A stretch of DNA of 64,000 nucleotides, taken from NCBI GenBank assembly GCA_035578175.1, contig JAQMRL010000001.1:436516639-436580638 (forward strand), given 5' to 3'. The position numbers were made by a program, and so were the translations under genes. The DNA comes from Catonia carolina (taxonomy: Eukaryota > Arthropoda > Insecta > Hemiptera > Achilidae). Positions 47,576-61,170 of this stretch are shown piece after piece. Numbering within the stretch: position 1 is the stretch's first letter; the number at the start of each line of letters is the position of its first letter. The notes under the pieces are model-generated. The model was not told where the DNA came from and made no database searches. It worked only from the letters and a program-made list of their open reading frames with translations.

Positions 47576-48609
47576 CAATCTGAACACCTTTATTGGAAGC
47601 TGACAGCTATATTATAAATTTAGCTGTTTTTGAATTATTTATTGCTATTATGCACATTTTTTCTGGTAATCCAAAAATTATGAAATCTGAACTGGTCTTT
47701 ATCCCAATTATTCTGATTAGTAGGCTTGTTGTGTATTTGTATTCTTAAGCAAGTGCCCAAATCTTAGAGGCGTGGATCCAGGATGTTGACTTGTCGGGGG
47801 GGGGGGGGATGAACGGGGGGGTTACATCCCCCAACCAAATGGGAGGTCTGGGGGTCCTCCCCCGGAAAATTTTTGTATTTTTTGAGTTCAAAATAACGTT
47901 TTAGAGCTCTATTTTTCGAAGATTGATTGATAATACTTAAGTCACATTAAAGTTGAAAAGTACCCAAATTTTTATGTGCCAGCAGGTACCAGCCATGTTG
48001 GACTAAATATATTTACTTCTATATCATTACTAAATTGTAAATTTATAATTTTGTACAATTTAAAAAGCATTATGTGTATATTTTTGCAGTTTAATAAAAT
48101 TTGGAATTTTTTAAAGATGGGCATAAAATAGGCTAACAATTTCCCTGTACGGTAATTTTTACAAAAAAGTTTCTACTCTCTGTTTTGGAAAATTATTCAT
48201 AACAAATAATGTCATATGTCATATATTTGAATGATTGGAAATCATGACTAATTATAACATTTAAACAAAAATAAAAATAAATGATAATGTCAATTAGCCA
48301 ATAATACATTTTCCATTTTATAAACTTTACAAATTAATATAATATAGTTATGCCAGCTTAATAAACATAATCGATAAAAATTTCATAATTTTCTTTTCTT
48401 ACAAGACAAAAAAGTCGTGAAATATCATATACATAAGCAATATAATAGAATTATGATTTAAAAAATCATTGGAATATCTTGTAAATATAAAAATCTCGAT
48501 TTTGAAAAATAATACTTTCTTTCCCTATATTTCATACAGGGCAAAATAAAGTAAATTGATTAAATATTTTTACTTAGAATGAATTTTTTGTATAAATAAT
48601 TTTCTATCA
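47576..48609. other. Intergenic DNA with G-tract
   Basis: A G13 run (47796-47808), a G7 run and C-rich complements at 47796-47865 (GGGGTCCTCCCCCGG) could form strong secondary structure and may be the terminus of an unidentified repeat. The rest is A+T-rich. Confidence 0.5.
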
Positions 48610-48613
48610 TTAA

Positions 48614-49140
48614 CACGTTGACTGCCACACTAAATTTTGTGACAGCTGGGCCATCATACTTTTTTCGCATTTTATTCATTTTTTTCTTACTTTACTTAAT
48701 TTATTTAATAACAAATATATTTTTTGTAAAATAAAGTTATGATAAACTTTTGGGTAACATGGCCTGCTGGAATGATTCTACATTTCAGAGCCATGTGATC
48801 CCTTTTTGTGTCACAATAAAAAATGTAATAAACAACTGGGTTAAGTTACAAAGTTTTAAACTATTTAAATCAACCAAAATAAGCAAAACAAATAATAGCA
48901 GCATTCTAGTACTGGACAACAAGGTAAACTACCTGTATACGCAATATCCTGTTATTTGAAAAAGGCCAACTACCGGTATTTGAAAAGTTTAAGTGTACAA
49001 TGTCACTCTGAAGCGGTAGCTTTTCAAACCACTTTACATGGCTAAAAAATAATTCATGTACTGTGACTCATTTTTGATGCACGTGGCCCATTTTCAAAGA
49101 CAACTGTGATACGTATTTGGGTCACATAGCAGTCAACGTG
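48614..49140. mobile_element. piggyBac-type MITE
   Basis: TTAA (48610-48613 and 49141-49144) bounds inverted repeats CACGTTGACTGCCA / complement of CACGTTGACTGCTA, a terminus typical of insect piggyBac-like elements. No transposase. Confidence 0.82.
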
Positions 49141-49386
49141 TTAAGATATAAATGATTTGATAGTTACAAAATTAAGTAGTTGTCAAATCATTACAGACAT
49201 TTTGTTCAACATATGTTCCTGTATAAACAGTTATTTGACAGATATCATTAATAGTTGATATAATACCAGGTATTCATTGCATAATGCCAGTGAAATCCCA
49301 TTCATGATATTAAAAAAATGCATTCCAAGTAAATTCTAATTTTTATAATTTCAACAAATTACTGACTAAAATTTTAAAAGATTATA

Positions 49387-49701
49387 CTGCCTGTTCCCAA
49401 GCTTTGTGCAGCTGCGGGATGAAGGGGAAAGACAAAGTACCAGACTGCTGTTACGTCATAACACTGTACTAATCATCTCATTGCTCTTCGCTGGGCAGTA
49501 GGCTGCCTAGTGCGTGACTTACGTGGGTGTTGTTTTCACTATTCGCTGTAAATGGCGACACAGAATATATGTAGTTCGGATAGTACCCTTGACTACTACA
49601 AACATAATACAAGTAAAATGTTACTACTACTAACGCAATCTCTCACAGTAGTAGTGATGTAATGCATAACTCTCAGCTGCACAAAGCTTGGGAACGGGCA
49701 G
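49387..49701. mobile_element. ~315-bp MITE related to Rep-X
   Basis: Near-perfect ~28-bp TIRs (CTGCCTGTTCCCAAGCTTTG / complement) with TA flanks. The GTTCCAAGCT and GTGCAGCTG core resembles the Rep-X TIR, so it may be a sister family. Confidence 0.83.
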
Positions 49702-49703
49702 TA

Positions 49704-50100
49704 ATTAAACCTTTGTATATATTATTATTATCTTATTTAAATTTATTTTTTAAGTTAAAAAATAATATATGTTGTTATTAACAATAATAATTTTAAATAC
49801 AGGCCTAATATTTTGTAAAGAATTTGTTTAATAACATTTATTTGGGGTTGTGAAGAATATAATCTGGTTGTATATGATAGTTAAAAATTATTTTGGATAA
49901 ATAAAACACTTTTTTCTTTCAGTATTTAAATCATGGTTAATATATTATATTTATTAGCTGCTAATTGATTAAGTACATGTTGACTTCTTAATTATTGCCT
50001 TTTAAACTACTGCTACCTTTAATAATTTACTTTGCTCTCCTGTCTCAGGGTGACCATTGAAATCAGTCTTGCTATTTTCATAACCTCTTTTGTTTCTTAT
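49704..50100. other. Intergenic DNA
   Basis: A+T-rich; nothing recognised. Confidence 0.4.
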
Positions 50101-50111
50101 AATCCCTGGTT

Positions 50112-50513
50112 ACAGCCCATAACAGACAGATGGAGTGTCAAATTATTTACACTCAATCAGTTCGTTACAGGGCTATAATAAATCGTTCTGTTTCTTATCG
50201 CATGGTCAGCCAATTAAATGACTGAATCATTTAAGAACAGAAGAGGTAAAGGTGTAAAAGACACTATTCAGAGTTATCTCCTCTGAAAGTAATAAACTTC
50301 ATTATACAGCCAGATCCTGTGGTGAATGAAGTGAAGGTGTCATTTGCAGAGTGGAAAATGTGTGCTTTTCAGAGGGCCTGGCATGCTGATAAGCGTACTT
50401 TTCCTTACAGTAAGGAAGGCAATGGTAAACCACCTTATCCTTTGTTTTACTTAGTAAAACCTCTACAGGTTCAAACCAACCTTTCGGCTGTTGACCTAAA
50501 CAACAACAATAAC
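50112..50513 (+). mobile_element. Rep-A retroposon copy 10
   Basis: Full-length, perfect 11-bp duplication AATCCCTGGTT (50101-50111 and 50514-50524). The usual ATG of the internal frame is changed to ATA. Confidence 0.94.
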
Positions 50514-50629
50514 AATCCCTGGTTGCTTTCACTTTTCTTATAACAATTAAATATCAAAGTTCCACCCAATACTGCATCATAGAATACAAAAGATTCTTGT
50601 ATTTGATCAAAAAACTATAGGTTCTTCAT

Positions 50630-50983
50630 GTTGTTGTTTAGGTCATCAGCTGAAAGGCTGGTTTGAACCTGTAGAGGCTTTACTAAGTAAAACGAGGAGT
50701 AAGGTGGTTTACCACTGCCTTCCTCACTGAGTGGAAAAGTACACTTATCAGCATGCCAGACCCTCTGAAAAGCATATATTTTCCACTCTGCAAATGACAC
50801 TTTCACTTCATTCACCACAGGGTCTGGCTGTATAATGAAATCCATTACTTTCAGATGAGATAACTCTGATTAGTGTCACAGTACACCTCAACCTCTTCTG
50901 TTCTTAAATGATTCAGTCATTTAATTGGGTGACTAACAGATTGAGTGTAAATAATTTGACACTCCACCTGTCTGTTATGGGCA
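50630..50983 (-). mobile_element. Rep-A retroposon copy 11, with internal deletion
   Basis: Reverse-oriented; about 45 bp are deleted between the ATTGGGTGA and AACAGATTGAG blocks. Duplication TTCTTCAT (50622-50629 and 50989-50996). Forms an inverted pair with copy 10, 116 bp away. Confidence 0.92.
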
Positions 50984-50996
50984 AAAGATTCTTCAT

Positions 50997-51503
50997 ATCC
51001 ATTAAATATAAATGAACATTTTACCATGATATAGACACAAGCAAATGATACACAAAATAAGTTTTATCATCCTAGACAATTTCAAATTATGATACACATC
51101 CAAAAGTATTTTCATTTCTCTGAACATAGGTTATGACAATTCTGTACTTTACTTGCAATCTGGATTAATGTTGTATCCAGTTTACACAATAAGATGTAGG
51201 CCTATGTAATCACAAGTTTAAAAAAATTTTAAAAATGGTTGTTACTGAAAAAAATGGAATGAACGACAAATATTTAATGTAAAAATATTAATACTACTAT
51301 TACCAAGACATTTGGAATACGACATTAGTAATAAGTATATAAGTTACATATCATTTTTATCTTATTTTATCAATGTAAATATTATTTCATTAGTGTAAAA
51401 CAACTCATTTAATTGGTTTGTATTTTGTGATTATTAAGAAACACAGTAATAATACACATCATAAATATTTATTAATTTGATTTAAATGTACAATAATATT
51501 CTA
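50997..51503. other. Intergenic DNA
   Basis: A+T-rich; nothing recognised. Confidence 0.4.
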
Positions 51504-52389
51504 GTTAGAGTCTGTCTACGCTAAAAGTACTCCGACGTAGGCAACCAGCAATACAAGTGAGCATGCGCATTAATTAAAAATACGCACAGCATGATCAAAT
51601 AATAAATTCCATACACCACTAATTATTCGCTCTAAGCTTAATATAATAAAAACACGTGCAATTCATTTGTTAGAAAATGTTTTATAAATCGAACATTAGT
51701 TTACCATTAATAACTAAAACTTTTACTATTGTTACTCTTACATTGTTATTTTTCATTACATTATTTAGTATGATTACATCATTATTTATGATTAGTGGGT
51801 TGTTATTATACACAGTTATATTTTTGGTCACAAGTAAAATAAGACTAATGCGCTTGAATAATAACAGGAGAGTAAACAATTCCAGTGATTCATTGTTTAT
51901 CATTTCAGATTGTTTGTTTCGTGTGTGTGACTAGTTTAATACAACTGTTTGCACTTGCCCATGTTTAACTCATTTTTAGTATCATCAGTTATCTTTTGGT
52001 ATTGTATCGGTCCGTTTCGATTTTCTTCGTAGACTGAAATCGAAATGTTTTGTAAACATGCGTGATAGTAAGAGTGTTGAGTTTTTGGAACATAAAACGG
52101 TAAACATTAAAAAGTAGACAAAAATTGTTTTGTTAAATGTAATGGTTAAAACAATTAATTAAGGAGTCTCTTTCTGAAAGTACAATAATTAAAAGTAATC
52201 TGAACGGTATAATTGAAAACGCTTAAAGGATAATGTTTATTTTAGCTGGTTGTAGATATTTTAATGATGGAACGTAGTGCAAGATAATTGTCAGGTGGAG
52301 AGGTATATACACGCTAACTAGTGTAAAACTTTCGTTTACAACCTATAGGCGCTTGCCTCACGCGGAGTACTCTTACAGTAGATGGACTA
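51504..52389. mobile_element. TIR element (MITE candidate)
   Basis: Imperfect ~45-bp inverted repeats sharing AAGTACTCCGACGT-like cores (left GTCTACGCTAAAAGTACTCC, right the complement of CTACTGTAAGAGTACTCCGC). The internal hydrophobic open frame at 51677-51934 has no family motif and is probably chance. Confidence 0.65.
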
Positions 52390-52660
52390 TACACAAAACT
52401 TGGGTATAGAAACAACTTTGAGCCATTACTAAAGAATATGGTAATTTCCCTTGTAACCATATCCAGATTGATCAATAGAATTTCAATAATTTTGTCATTG
52501 TCATGATGAAACTATTAGATGATCACTTTTTCGTAATGTAATTAGCCCTTTAATGCATGGTGTAGCTCAGAAGCAACATCAACTATAATAATGATTCTAG
52601 TCCATTCTGGTAACATTATTTTGAAGTTCTGTGTTAATAACAAGCTATATCATGGATATT

Positions 52661-53060
52661 TAGTACTGCCCATAACAGACAGGTGGAGTGTCAAATTATT
52701 TACACTCAATCTGTTCGTTGCAGGGCTAAAATAAATAGTTCTGTTTCTTATCACATGGTCAGTCAATTAAATGACTGGATCATTTAAGAACAGAAGAGGT
52801 AGAGGTGTAAAAGACACTAATCAGAGTTATCTCCTCTGAAAGTAATGAATTTCATTGTACAGCCAGACCCTGTGGTGAATGAAGTGAAGGTGTCATTTAC
52901 AGAGTGGAAAATATGTGCTTTTCGGAGGGCCCGGCATGCTGATAAGCATACTTTTCCACTCAGTGAGGAAGGCAATGGTAAACCACCTCACTCCTCGATT
53001 TACTTAGTAAAACCTCTAGAGGTTCAAACCAGCCTTTCGGCTGATGACCTAAACAACAAC
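52661..53060 (+). mobile_element. Rep-A retroposon copy 12
   Basis: Full-length, with a few extra 5' bases (TAGTAC); perfect 12-bp duplication ATCATGGATATT (52649-52660 and 53061-53072). Internal frame open. Confidence 0.95.
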
Positions 53061-53072
53061 ATCATGGATATT

Positions 53073-54670
53073 GGACTACAATCATCTGTTTAACTATTTT
53101 CTGTTTCTCTCTGTTCTAAAACATGCGACTTGCTTAGGAACAGGTGTGACGAGAACCACAGAATATTGGATAGTTTTTAACTGCTGATATCAGTTTGTAA
53201 ATTAACATTTTACTTAAATAAAAAACTCTACAGCGTTACCATAACGTTGTGTTCATCAATAATAATCAGATAACTATAATCTTCTTTTAGTAATTATAAT
53301 ATAGCTTGTTTTATTCATGTTGTTTCTCAGGAATCGCAGAGTAAAGCATTTTTTATACAATTAGTTAATGAAGTTGTACTACAATTATCAATCATTGTTT
53401 TTATTTATTCATTGTCCAAAATAAGCTACCACTCACGTGCACCATTAATCTATGGTGTTGCTCCCGGGTCACACAAAGAAAAACTCAGTTTTCCAGAAAA
53501 AATGAAAGGAAAATTTTAAATTATTTTTCCCTTTAATCTAAATGTTTTTTACCACGTAATTTAATTTTTTTTATTGAAAAACTAAAAATCATGCATTTAA
53601 GGGTTAAATAGTTTATAAAGAGAGTCTTGTTAGTTTTTAAAACAATGAGTACAATTTTGTTTAAGTTTGTAATTTTTATAAAATACTCTTGTTAAGTACC
53701 AAATTTGGTTTATTAAACTCATAAACTAACACGCCACTCAGATGGTGGTATTGTTTGAAGCTGAAACACTTAAAATTATGTTGAAAGATGGTATCTATAA
53801 AAAATAATGAGCATAGAAAGGAAGCTTTAAATAGAAGAAGCTCACTTGTATTGTAATATTCAAATTTATTTATTTAAATAATATTCCACTTCATAATATA
53901 CCGTAAACAAGAACTACATTTTAGGTACTTAAATTCTGTTTTTCGTTCATCTGGATTTTCGGTTATTCAGGCCTGGTCTTATCAAATCTAGTTAAACAGG
54001 AAATTACTGTACATCATAAAAAATTAAAAAATCTTTTATTGTAATCATAACTTGTTACCTTTAAGTTTGTATGGAACCAAAAATATGTAAGCGAACAAAA
54101 AACATATCTTAATAGACTGAATAACGTTAGCAAGTAATTACCATCATTTTGTCATAAACATCATCAATTTTGTGATATAAACTTATGAGATGAGCTTACA
54201 TTATATTGTTCCATTACACTTAAAGTATAACAATTTATTTCTTAGCTTACAAAACTTCATAATCTACTAATTAATAACCTAACGCATATTGTAACTATCA
54301 ATTAAAATGTGGTTCTATAAATTTTAAGACATCCATTTCATCAGAATATTAGTACAAAATAATTAGTACTAATTACTACTAAATAAAATATTATAGTACA
54401 AAAATGTACTTAAATTATCATCAATTTAATAATAATTGTACATATTTAGTTTGTAATTAGTCACAAAAAAGCAATTTTCTCTGATTATTTTTCAATGAGA
54501 TTGAAATGATATTCAATGAGCCTTTAAAAATAAAGCAAGAAATCAACATCGTAACTTTTTGTACCAAAGTGTACAATCATTATCTTGAGACAAATGATTT
54601 GCTTAGATCTACTTATCTAATGTCACACCAGGTGGCCACCATTTTCATAATGTATCCTATAGAGCAGTGG
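53073..54670. other. Intergenic A+T-rich DNA
   Basis: No coding signal. A patch at 53420-53620 and another at 53730 mention ACCACTC/GCCACTC motifs but no convincing termini. Confidence 0.4.
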
Positions 54671-54676
54671 ACAATG

Positions 54677-55023
54677 TGTTCGTTGCAGGGCTAAAATAAA
54701 TAGTTCTGTTTCTTATCACATGGTCAGCCAATTAAATGACTGAATCATTTAAGGACAGAAGAGGTAGAGGTGTAAAAGACACTAATCAGAGTTATCTTCT
54801 CTGAAAGTAATGAATTTCATTATACAGCCAGACCCTGGGGTGAAGGAAGTGAAGGTGTCAATTGCAGAGTGGAAAATATGTCCTTTTCAGAGGGCCCGGC
54901 ATGCTGATAAGCATACTTTTCCACTCAGTGAGGAAGGCAATGGTAAACCACCTCACTCCTTGTTTTACTTAGTAAAACCTCTACAGGTTCAAACCTGTCT
55001 TTCGACTGTTGACCTAAACAACA
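54677..55023 (+). mobile_element. Rep-A retroposon copy 13, 5'-truncated
   Basis: Starts at TGTTCGTTGCAGGG, lacking the first ~50 bp, as expected for incomplete reverse transcription. ACAATG is repeated at both borders. Confidence 0.92.
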
Positions 55024-55029
55024 ACAATG

Positions 55030-56428
55030 AAAAAGTAAAAGTTATACTTTGGCTAATGTGTGGTCATTGTGACCTTATTTGCAATAATAATAATAATAAT
55101 AGTAATAATTTATGATTCTTTACTAATTAAACAAAATTTCTTAATTTTTCTTAAAATCCTGTTATATTGATTCATCAACTACGAAAAAAAAATTTTGAAT
55201 AATCTGAATTTAAACTTTTTTTTATATATTTTTTTCAAAACTTTATTCTTCCCTTATGTTAAAACTTAAAATTTTTTTTTCATTTTTATTTTTCTATGGT
55301 GAATATATACCAAGCTACTTTTGTTTTCTTTTAAGATGATGATATATATATTTTTTATTGTACAGTTTTGTAAGTTAAAATAAAAATATATTATGTATAA
55401 GAAAATAATATGTATTTCATGAGCAAAAATTGATAATGAGAACTTAAAAACTTTATAATTTTAGTAATTAAATTGTTTCCTTTTTAATTTTTATAATGTT
55501 TTAATTATTATCATGGTAAAGGCATTTAATAAAATATTTGAAACGAAATAATAAGATCGGCATAACATATATATAATAATACTATTACATCAATTCAATG
55601 CTACCTATATATTAATAATAAATTGATTATTGATAAAAAAAAATCAATAAGTTATATGAATTGAATTAGGGTTTAATGAGCGATCATTTCACATTAGTAT
55701 TTAAAAGTAGCACCATTAATTATTATTAATATAAATTATTCTTTGTAAAAATTCACTTTTTATTTTCACAAGGCACAGTAATAAATTAATTAATTGATAA
55801 AAAAATAATAATTTCATTCTCATAAATTCGCTTAAACATATCATCTTAATATGTACAGTATGTGTATTAGTTAACATTAGTTTTATATGTAATTTTGTGT
55901 ATAATACTTTTGAGTATAATAAATTGTATGTTGGTGTAATTAGAAATTTATTTAAGAAAAATTGTTGTCTTATTTATTTACTTTATTTTCCAGTTTTATT
56001 ATAAATGTAGACCTTCCTGTCCTATTCCATGTTTGAGTTCTTATAATTTTATTGCTGTTGTTTGTTATATCCCAACCATCTATATTATGTAACTTCTCTC
56101 TCTCTCTCTCTCTCTCTTTAATTCTTTATTTACAATTGTAAAGTTATACAAGGAAAGTGATGATTATGATAATAATTTAAATGACATGATAGGTATGAGA
56201 GTGGTAGGGCCCCCATTGGTGCCTCCCCAAGAATGAAATTTGTATATATCAAATTAGCAGGTCTCTACTCCAGCATCTTTTAAGGCGTCTAGTGGGATTA
56301 TCAGGTAAATGGAGGGTGGAAAGTGAACACACCAGTGGGTTCTCGTGTTCGTGTGACTTGTCGTGAAAGCGTTTGTATAAGTATAGGTAACTTACCATTC
56401 ATTCTTTTTACTTTCTCTTGTCCCATAT
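55030..56428. other. Intergenic A+T-rich DNA
   Basis: Very A+T-rich; short (AAT)n near 55083-55103 and (CT)n at 56094-56117. No gene recognised. Confidence 0.5.
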
Positions 56429-56850
56429 CAGCGGTTCCCAACCTGGGTCACAACATACTGGTGAGTCATAAGAGAAACTTTAGTGGGTCGTGTGAGCCAC
56501 TGAAAATTTTTGAATTAAGTTGAAGTTTATCAGAAAACCATTTGAAAGATGTGAATTTTAAAACAACTGAAGATACCTTGATTGAACTCTAATGTGATTT
56601 AGCATTGAAATATGTTTTTAGAACCAAGCCTGATCCAGTTCTGTTTTAAACAAGAGGGTAATACCCAGAAGTAGCAAATACCGCTTTGAAGCAACTCATG
56701 GGGTTCACAATTACTTATAATCGAGACATTTAGACCTGATACTTGCCCCTCCGCATAGAAAATTTTTCAAGGTAGTCAGTTTGTAAAGCTGGGGATGCCC
56801 ACTGTGGAATTTCTGCCACTGACGCTGTCGAAGTAACAACTGCGGTAAAT
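56429..56850 (+). pseudogene. hAT transposon remnant
   Basis: Begins CAGCGGTTCCCAACCTGGG, the classic hAT (Charlie-like) terminus. At about 56570-56740 a broken frame reads LALKYVFRTKPDPVLF, then YPEVANTALKQLMGF, resembling the C-terminal dimerisation region of hAT transposases. Several stops; the other end was not found. Confidence 0.65.
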
Positions 56851-57505
56851 GAAAACTGAAAACATTATGAGCTTTTATATAACTGCTTTAAACAGAATAA
56901 ATTGTTTTTATTATTGACTTTATGAATGAAATTAATAACTGTTACAAAATTAACAACCATTGAATATAATGTTGGGTGAAAGAATGAATGAATTGACATA
57001 TGAGTGACCTGCATGGAGAGCACCATTCACTGACAAGTCTCCAACATGTTATTTTGCTACTCCTTACGAAATCATTGATTAATTAATTAATTTATTAAAA
57101 GCATATAATAATTTCTAAAACAGGAGATCCCTGCTCTATTTTCTCCGTCTTTGAACGTTGGTTGGTAGATGACAGAATAATTAAACAATGATAATAAAAA
57201 AGATATGAGTATGGGGTTTTGTATTTAGTTGATAGTGGTGTAAGACTTGTAGACATTAAAAGAATCAAACCAAGCCAACAGTTTTTCGCTTATTCAAGTT
57301 GAATACAATCATACACTAAGTCATATAGCTACAATTTTGTTTATCCTTAAATCTATAAATAAACCTATATTTATAAATATTTAAAAGAGCAAAAGCAGGA
57401 CATTTTGAATGAACAGGTCAAATTTAGGAATGATGAAGTGATATTGACTGCTGCTGCTATCTACAGTAAATATGAGAAGGGATAAATTAAAATAAATTAA
57501 TTTTA
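56851..57505. other. Intergenic DNA
   Basis: A+T-rich; nothing recognised. Confidence 0.4.
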
Positions 57506-57740
57506 AATCAGTTTTATACAAATGACTGAAGATGTATCTTCTGTAAATTTTAAATAAGTGAGATAAAAATTTTTTTATTTACTCTGATGATGGTGGATCC
57601 ACCGAAACATGTGTAAGTAAGAATAAAAATAAAGGTGACGTAGTTTAAAAAGAAGGTTGGTGAAATTATTATATTAATTCATTATATGAAATAGAAATAA
57701 TTTAAAACTGCAGGATGCATTATAAAGATTTATTTTTTTT
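57506..57740 (+). mobile_element. Half copy of the 29.6-kb palindromic element
   Basis: Matches the right half of 29589-30923 and extends past it through CTGCAGGATGCATTATAAAG. The left arm is absent. Confidence 0.78.
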
Positions 57741-58050
57741 ATTTTTTATGACCATAGAATATATAAATAGATTACGATTTACTGACTAAACAAACAACTA
57801 TACAAGCCCACCAGTTTATTAATACATTAAACATGTATTCTAGGAACAATGATGTCACTCCAGATTCACTGTATGAATTTATTCACATGAGTCAGCTAGT
57901 ATTATATTTGACAAAAAAACAAGAACCTTAGTAGATATATATTTTAATTGACTACAGTTTCATGTTATTTTTATCCACAAGATGTAGTAATTGGAATACT
58001 ATAAAGTTGTAATTATTCTTCAAAAGTACTAAGAGGAAAGAATACCTCTA
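57741..58050. other. Intergenic DNA
   Basis: Nothing recognised. Confidence 0.4.
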
Positions 58051-58193
58051 AAAGTAATGGAATATGTTCCAGTTGGAAGAAGGGAGGTGGGAGGACCTCG
58101 AGGAGGATGGCAGTGGTCAAGATGTATGGTGTTTTTGTGTAGACGTACAGGATGGTTTGTGAGTTCGGAACAGGCTTATGCCTAATCCTTAAT

Positions 58194-58226
<33 letters not shown>
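58051..58226 (+). pseudogene. LINE 3' end with (AAG)n tail
   Basis: A short frame, VMEYVPVGRREVGGPRGGWQ, matches the basic end of LINE ORF2 proteins, followed by a stop and an AAG microsatellite tail (58197-58226), like the LINE end at 2608-3155. Confidence 0.65.
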
Positions 58227-58228
<2 letters not shown>

Positions 58229-58440
58229 CTAATAATAAATGGTTTGGAAGTTTTTTTGGTTTATTCTATACAGTTATCATACAACATGTTCTGTAATATA
58301 ATACGTGTCTCATGGATTGCTATTGTCCCATATACATATCAAAAATGATTCAGTTTATCAATGTTGTCTGCATTTCTAGCATACACTAAAATCATATCCA
58401 GGTATTTAAAATGGTGTACCTTCTCTATTAGGCACCCACT

Positions 58441-58772
58441 TTTTTTTATTTTTTTTTATTCTTAATTTGTGTACGTTGCAATCTGTTCAATTCAAAACAA
58501 TAAGCAACCCCATGACCCAATGAGATGATGGTGATATGTATGACGTGTAAATGAGGTGTAGTCTTGTACAGACCCAGGCCGACCATTCCTGAGAGAGTAT
58601 GGTTAATTGAACCCCAACCATCAAAGTACACCGGTAACCACTGTCTAGTATTCAAATCCGTATAAAAGTAACTACTTTTACTAGGATTTGAACCAGGAAC
58701 CTTCAACCAAAAATCAGCTGTTAAACAGCTGATTTTGGCGACGACTTTACCTCTAGACTAACCCGGTGGGTC
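58441..58772 (-). mobile_element. SINE-3 copy, full-length
   Basis: Reverse-oriented, T-run at the left end, head at the right (complement of GGTTAGTCTAGAGGTAAAG). Perfect 11-bp duplication AGGCACCCACT (58430-58440 and 58773-58783). Confidence 0.94.
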
Positions 58773-58980
58773 AGGCACCCACTGATAACTATTTTTGTGT
58801 GTTTGGGATGTTTCTCCTAGAAAGCCATCGATTTTGTCTTCCAGTGGATATATCAATGTTATACTCTTGAAATATTGTGCTCGGATTATAAACCAGTTTC
58901 TGCAAACAGTCTTCAGACACTGCTATTAGAATCTGATCGTCTGCAAATAATAGCATATGTAAGAAATAATATTAGGGTAA

Positions 58981-59628
58981 GCACATAGTGAATGCTGGTT
59001 ACATATCATTTACAAGCAGGAACCTGTTAGCAGAAATATACCATTATATTTTAATCAGACGTCTCACAGTAAACACTGGTGGCAGAATCTGCTTGCTGGC
59101 AACCTGCGCATATCAGCTTATGGGTTTATTTCATGTAAACCTGCATGCTGTTCTGCTGGCAGGTTGCAGTGTACTTGGGGTTGTACAATACTTTTCATAA
59201 ACAATAACTTTTTTATTAAAATGGTAATTTACAATGTTGTAGATAGAATTGTTAATAATTAAATATTAATAATATATCTTAAATATCTAAATATTAAATG
59301 TTTCCAGAGTCATTCTCTTGTATTTAAAAAAAACCTGTCTCAATCTTTTTTTAATTACAGAAAAAGATGCTGAAACTCTCCACACAATTTTCTGTTATTA
59401 TTAATGTCACTAACAGTATTGTCTTTAAAAGTTAACACTTTCTTATAAACGTTTTCTATAAAAAATAATTCATCATCACTCCTGCTATTGGAACCCATCT
59501 TGAAATACCGACAACTCAATAAAGATTTAAGTGCGTATTACATGCTTTCACTGAGCCCACTTGGGAGTGTGAATCAGTACCTGTGACCAGCACAGTCCAG
59601 CAACCTGCGACCAGCATTCACTGTGCGC
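58981..59628 (-). mobile_element. TIR element, PIF/Harbinger-like candidate
   Basis: Inverted repeats GCACATAGTGAATGCTGG / complement of GCGCACAGTGAATGCTGG, flanked by TAA and TTA. The minus strand at about 59505-59355 starts MGSNSRSDDELFFIENVYKK and ends GEFQHLF, vaguely like the N-terminus of Harbinger nucleases. Weak evidence for the superfamily, good evidence for a TIR element. Confidence 0.55.
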
Positions 59629-59735
59629 TTATGTTTATTAAAACGCTAATGTTTATTAAAACATGCAATTCTGAAGTACATTTCTAAGTTTCAATATTTT
59701 ACCTCTGTAAATTGAAACCTCCCTAAATAGAAAAA

Positions 59736-60511
59736 TCTGGTGTGAAACACTCACACAACTTTCTCTTGCCAATGCAAATAATTAATAATAAACCTAACAT
59801 TATTAATAAAATATTAGAAATAAACAAAAACTAACCTCAAAAACATAACCTTATTTTAATCATGAGTGAATGACGCAAAATGACAATCGAACTCAGTTTG
59901 GCTTAAAAATACGGAAAATCACGCTTTCACGCTAAACTAGGCTCTGTAGAGACAAATGCTTTAAACAAAAGTTGTAGATCTTTTAATTTTCTATAAATTT
60001 AATTATATACACTTTTGTCGTAAAATGCATACTAAGACCGAAATGTTAAAAAAATCGATTTTTCTCACGTTTTCGTGAGAAAAAAAACAGAAAATCGCAA
60101 ATTACCGCTAAACTAAGCGTTATACAAAAAAATGTTTGAAATAAAAGTTGTAGAATTTTACATTCTCTACAACTTTTATTATATAACGTTTTGCGCTAAA
60201 ATGCATATTAAAGCCGCAATCTTAAAAAGAAAATATTTTTACGTAAAAACAGCCTCAAGCAGAATTTCAGCAAACATGGCGCCTACCTTATATTGTAGAG
60301 CATAAAAAATGTAGTAAACCAGTTGATTTAAAAAAAAATCGTAGGACTAGTTTTTGAGAAAATCGCAAAAAAGTGAAAAATTATACGAATAAACTACTAC
60401 TTCCGGTTGACCGATTTTGATGAAAATGATCGTGTCGGGTCCGGTAGTGATATGTAACTTAAGTTTCAAGTTTCAAGTTCGTACGATGTTCCGTTCTTGA
60501 GATATTCTGTT

Positions 60512-60582
<71 letters not shown>

Positions 60583-60712
60583 CAATCGCTAAAAACAAGT
60601 TTTTGGGTTCAGGGGGTCTGAAAACGTATAGATCCGGTGAAAACTCGATTTCGAAAAATCGACATGAAAACAATACTTTCCTTCCTATATATTCATATAG
60701 GCAAGAGAAAGT
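59736..60712 (-). mobile_element. Rep-B element copy 5
   Basis: Reverse-oriented, complete, with a (CA)n tract at 60517-60580 (TG on its own strand). Confidence 0.85.
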
Positions 60713-60883
60713 AAAAAAACCAGTCCCTTCAGATTTAAAGAGATTTTTTTTTTAATTTTTTTGATTTTTTTTTTTTGGTTTAATGTCCGACAAAGGTTTG
60801 AAGAGAGATCCAGCTGTAGTACTATTTATTTTTACTGGAAAGATAGCGCTATATCTAAATCAAGAAAAAAACATACAATCATG

Positions 60884-61170
60884 TATAGGTATCAGACTAA
60901 CTAATGTCCCATCGGCGAGCGAGTGAGAGGGAGATATGTCGCATAACTACACATGCACTCAAAGGTCTTTACCATTATAATCCAAATCTGAAAACGTATT
61001 ACAGTCGTTATCTTGCTTGTTAGTTTACTGCATGCATAAATGCTTGCTCACAACAATGAGTAAAATTAAAGATGTTATTGGAATGGCAGGTATGGCTTGT
61101 GCGAGTGAGAGCGTCATGCATTCTCTCACTCCTATGGCTAGGGAACATTAGTTTTCATCTGAATACTATA
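60884..61170. mobile_element. ~290-bp TIR MITE, copy 2
   Basis: Inverted copy of 41085-41372, with ATCAGACTAACTAATGTCCC at one end and the related inverted sequence at the other. It ends about 650 bp upstream of the Rab start codon. Confidence 0.75.
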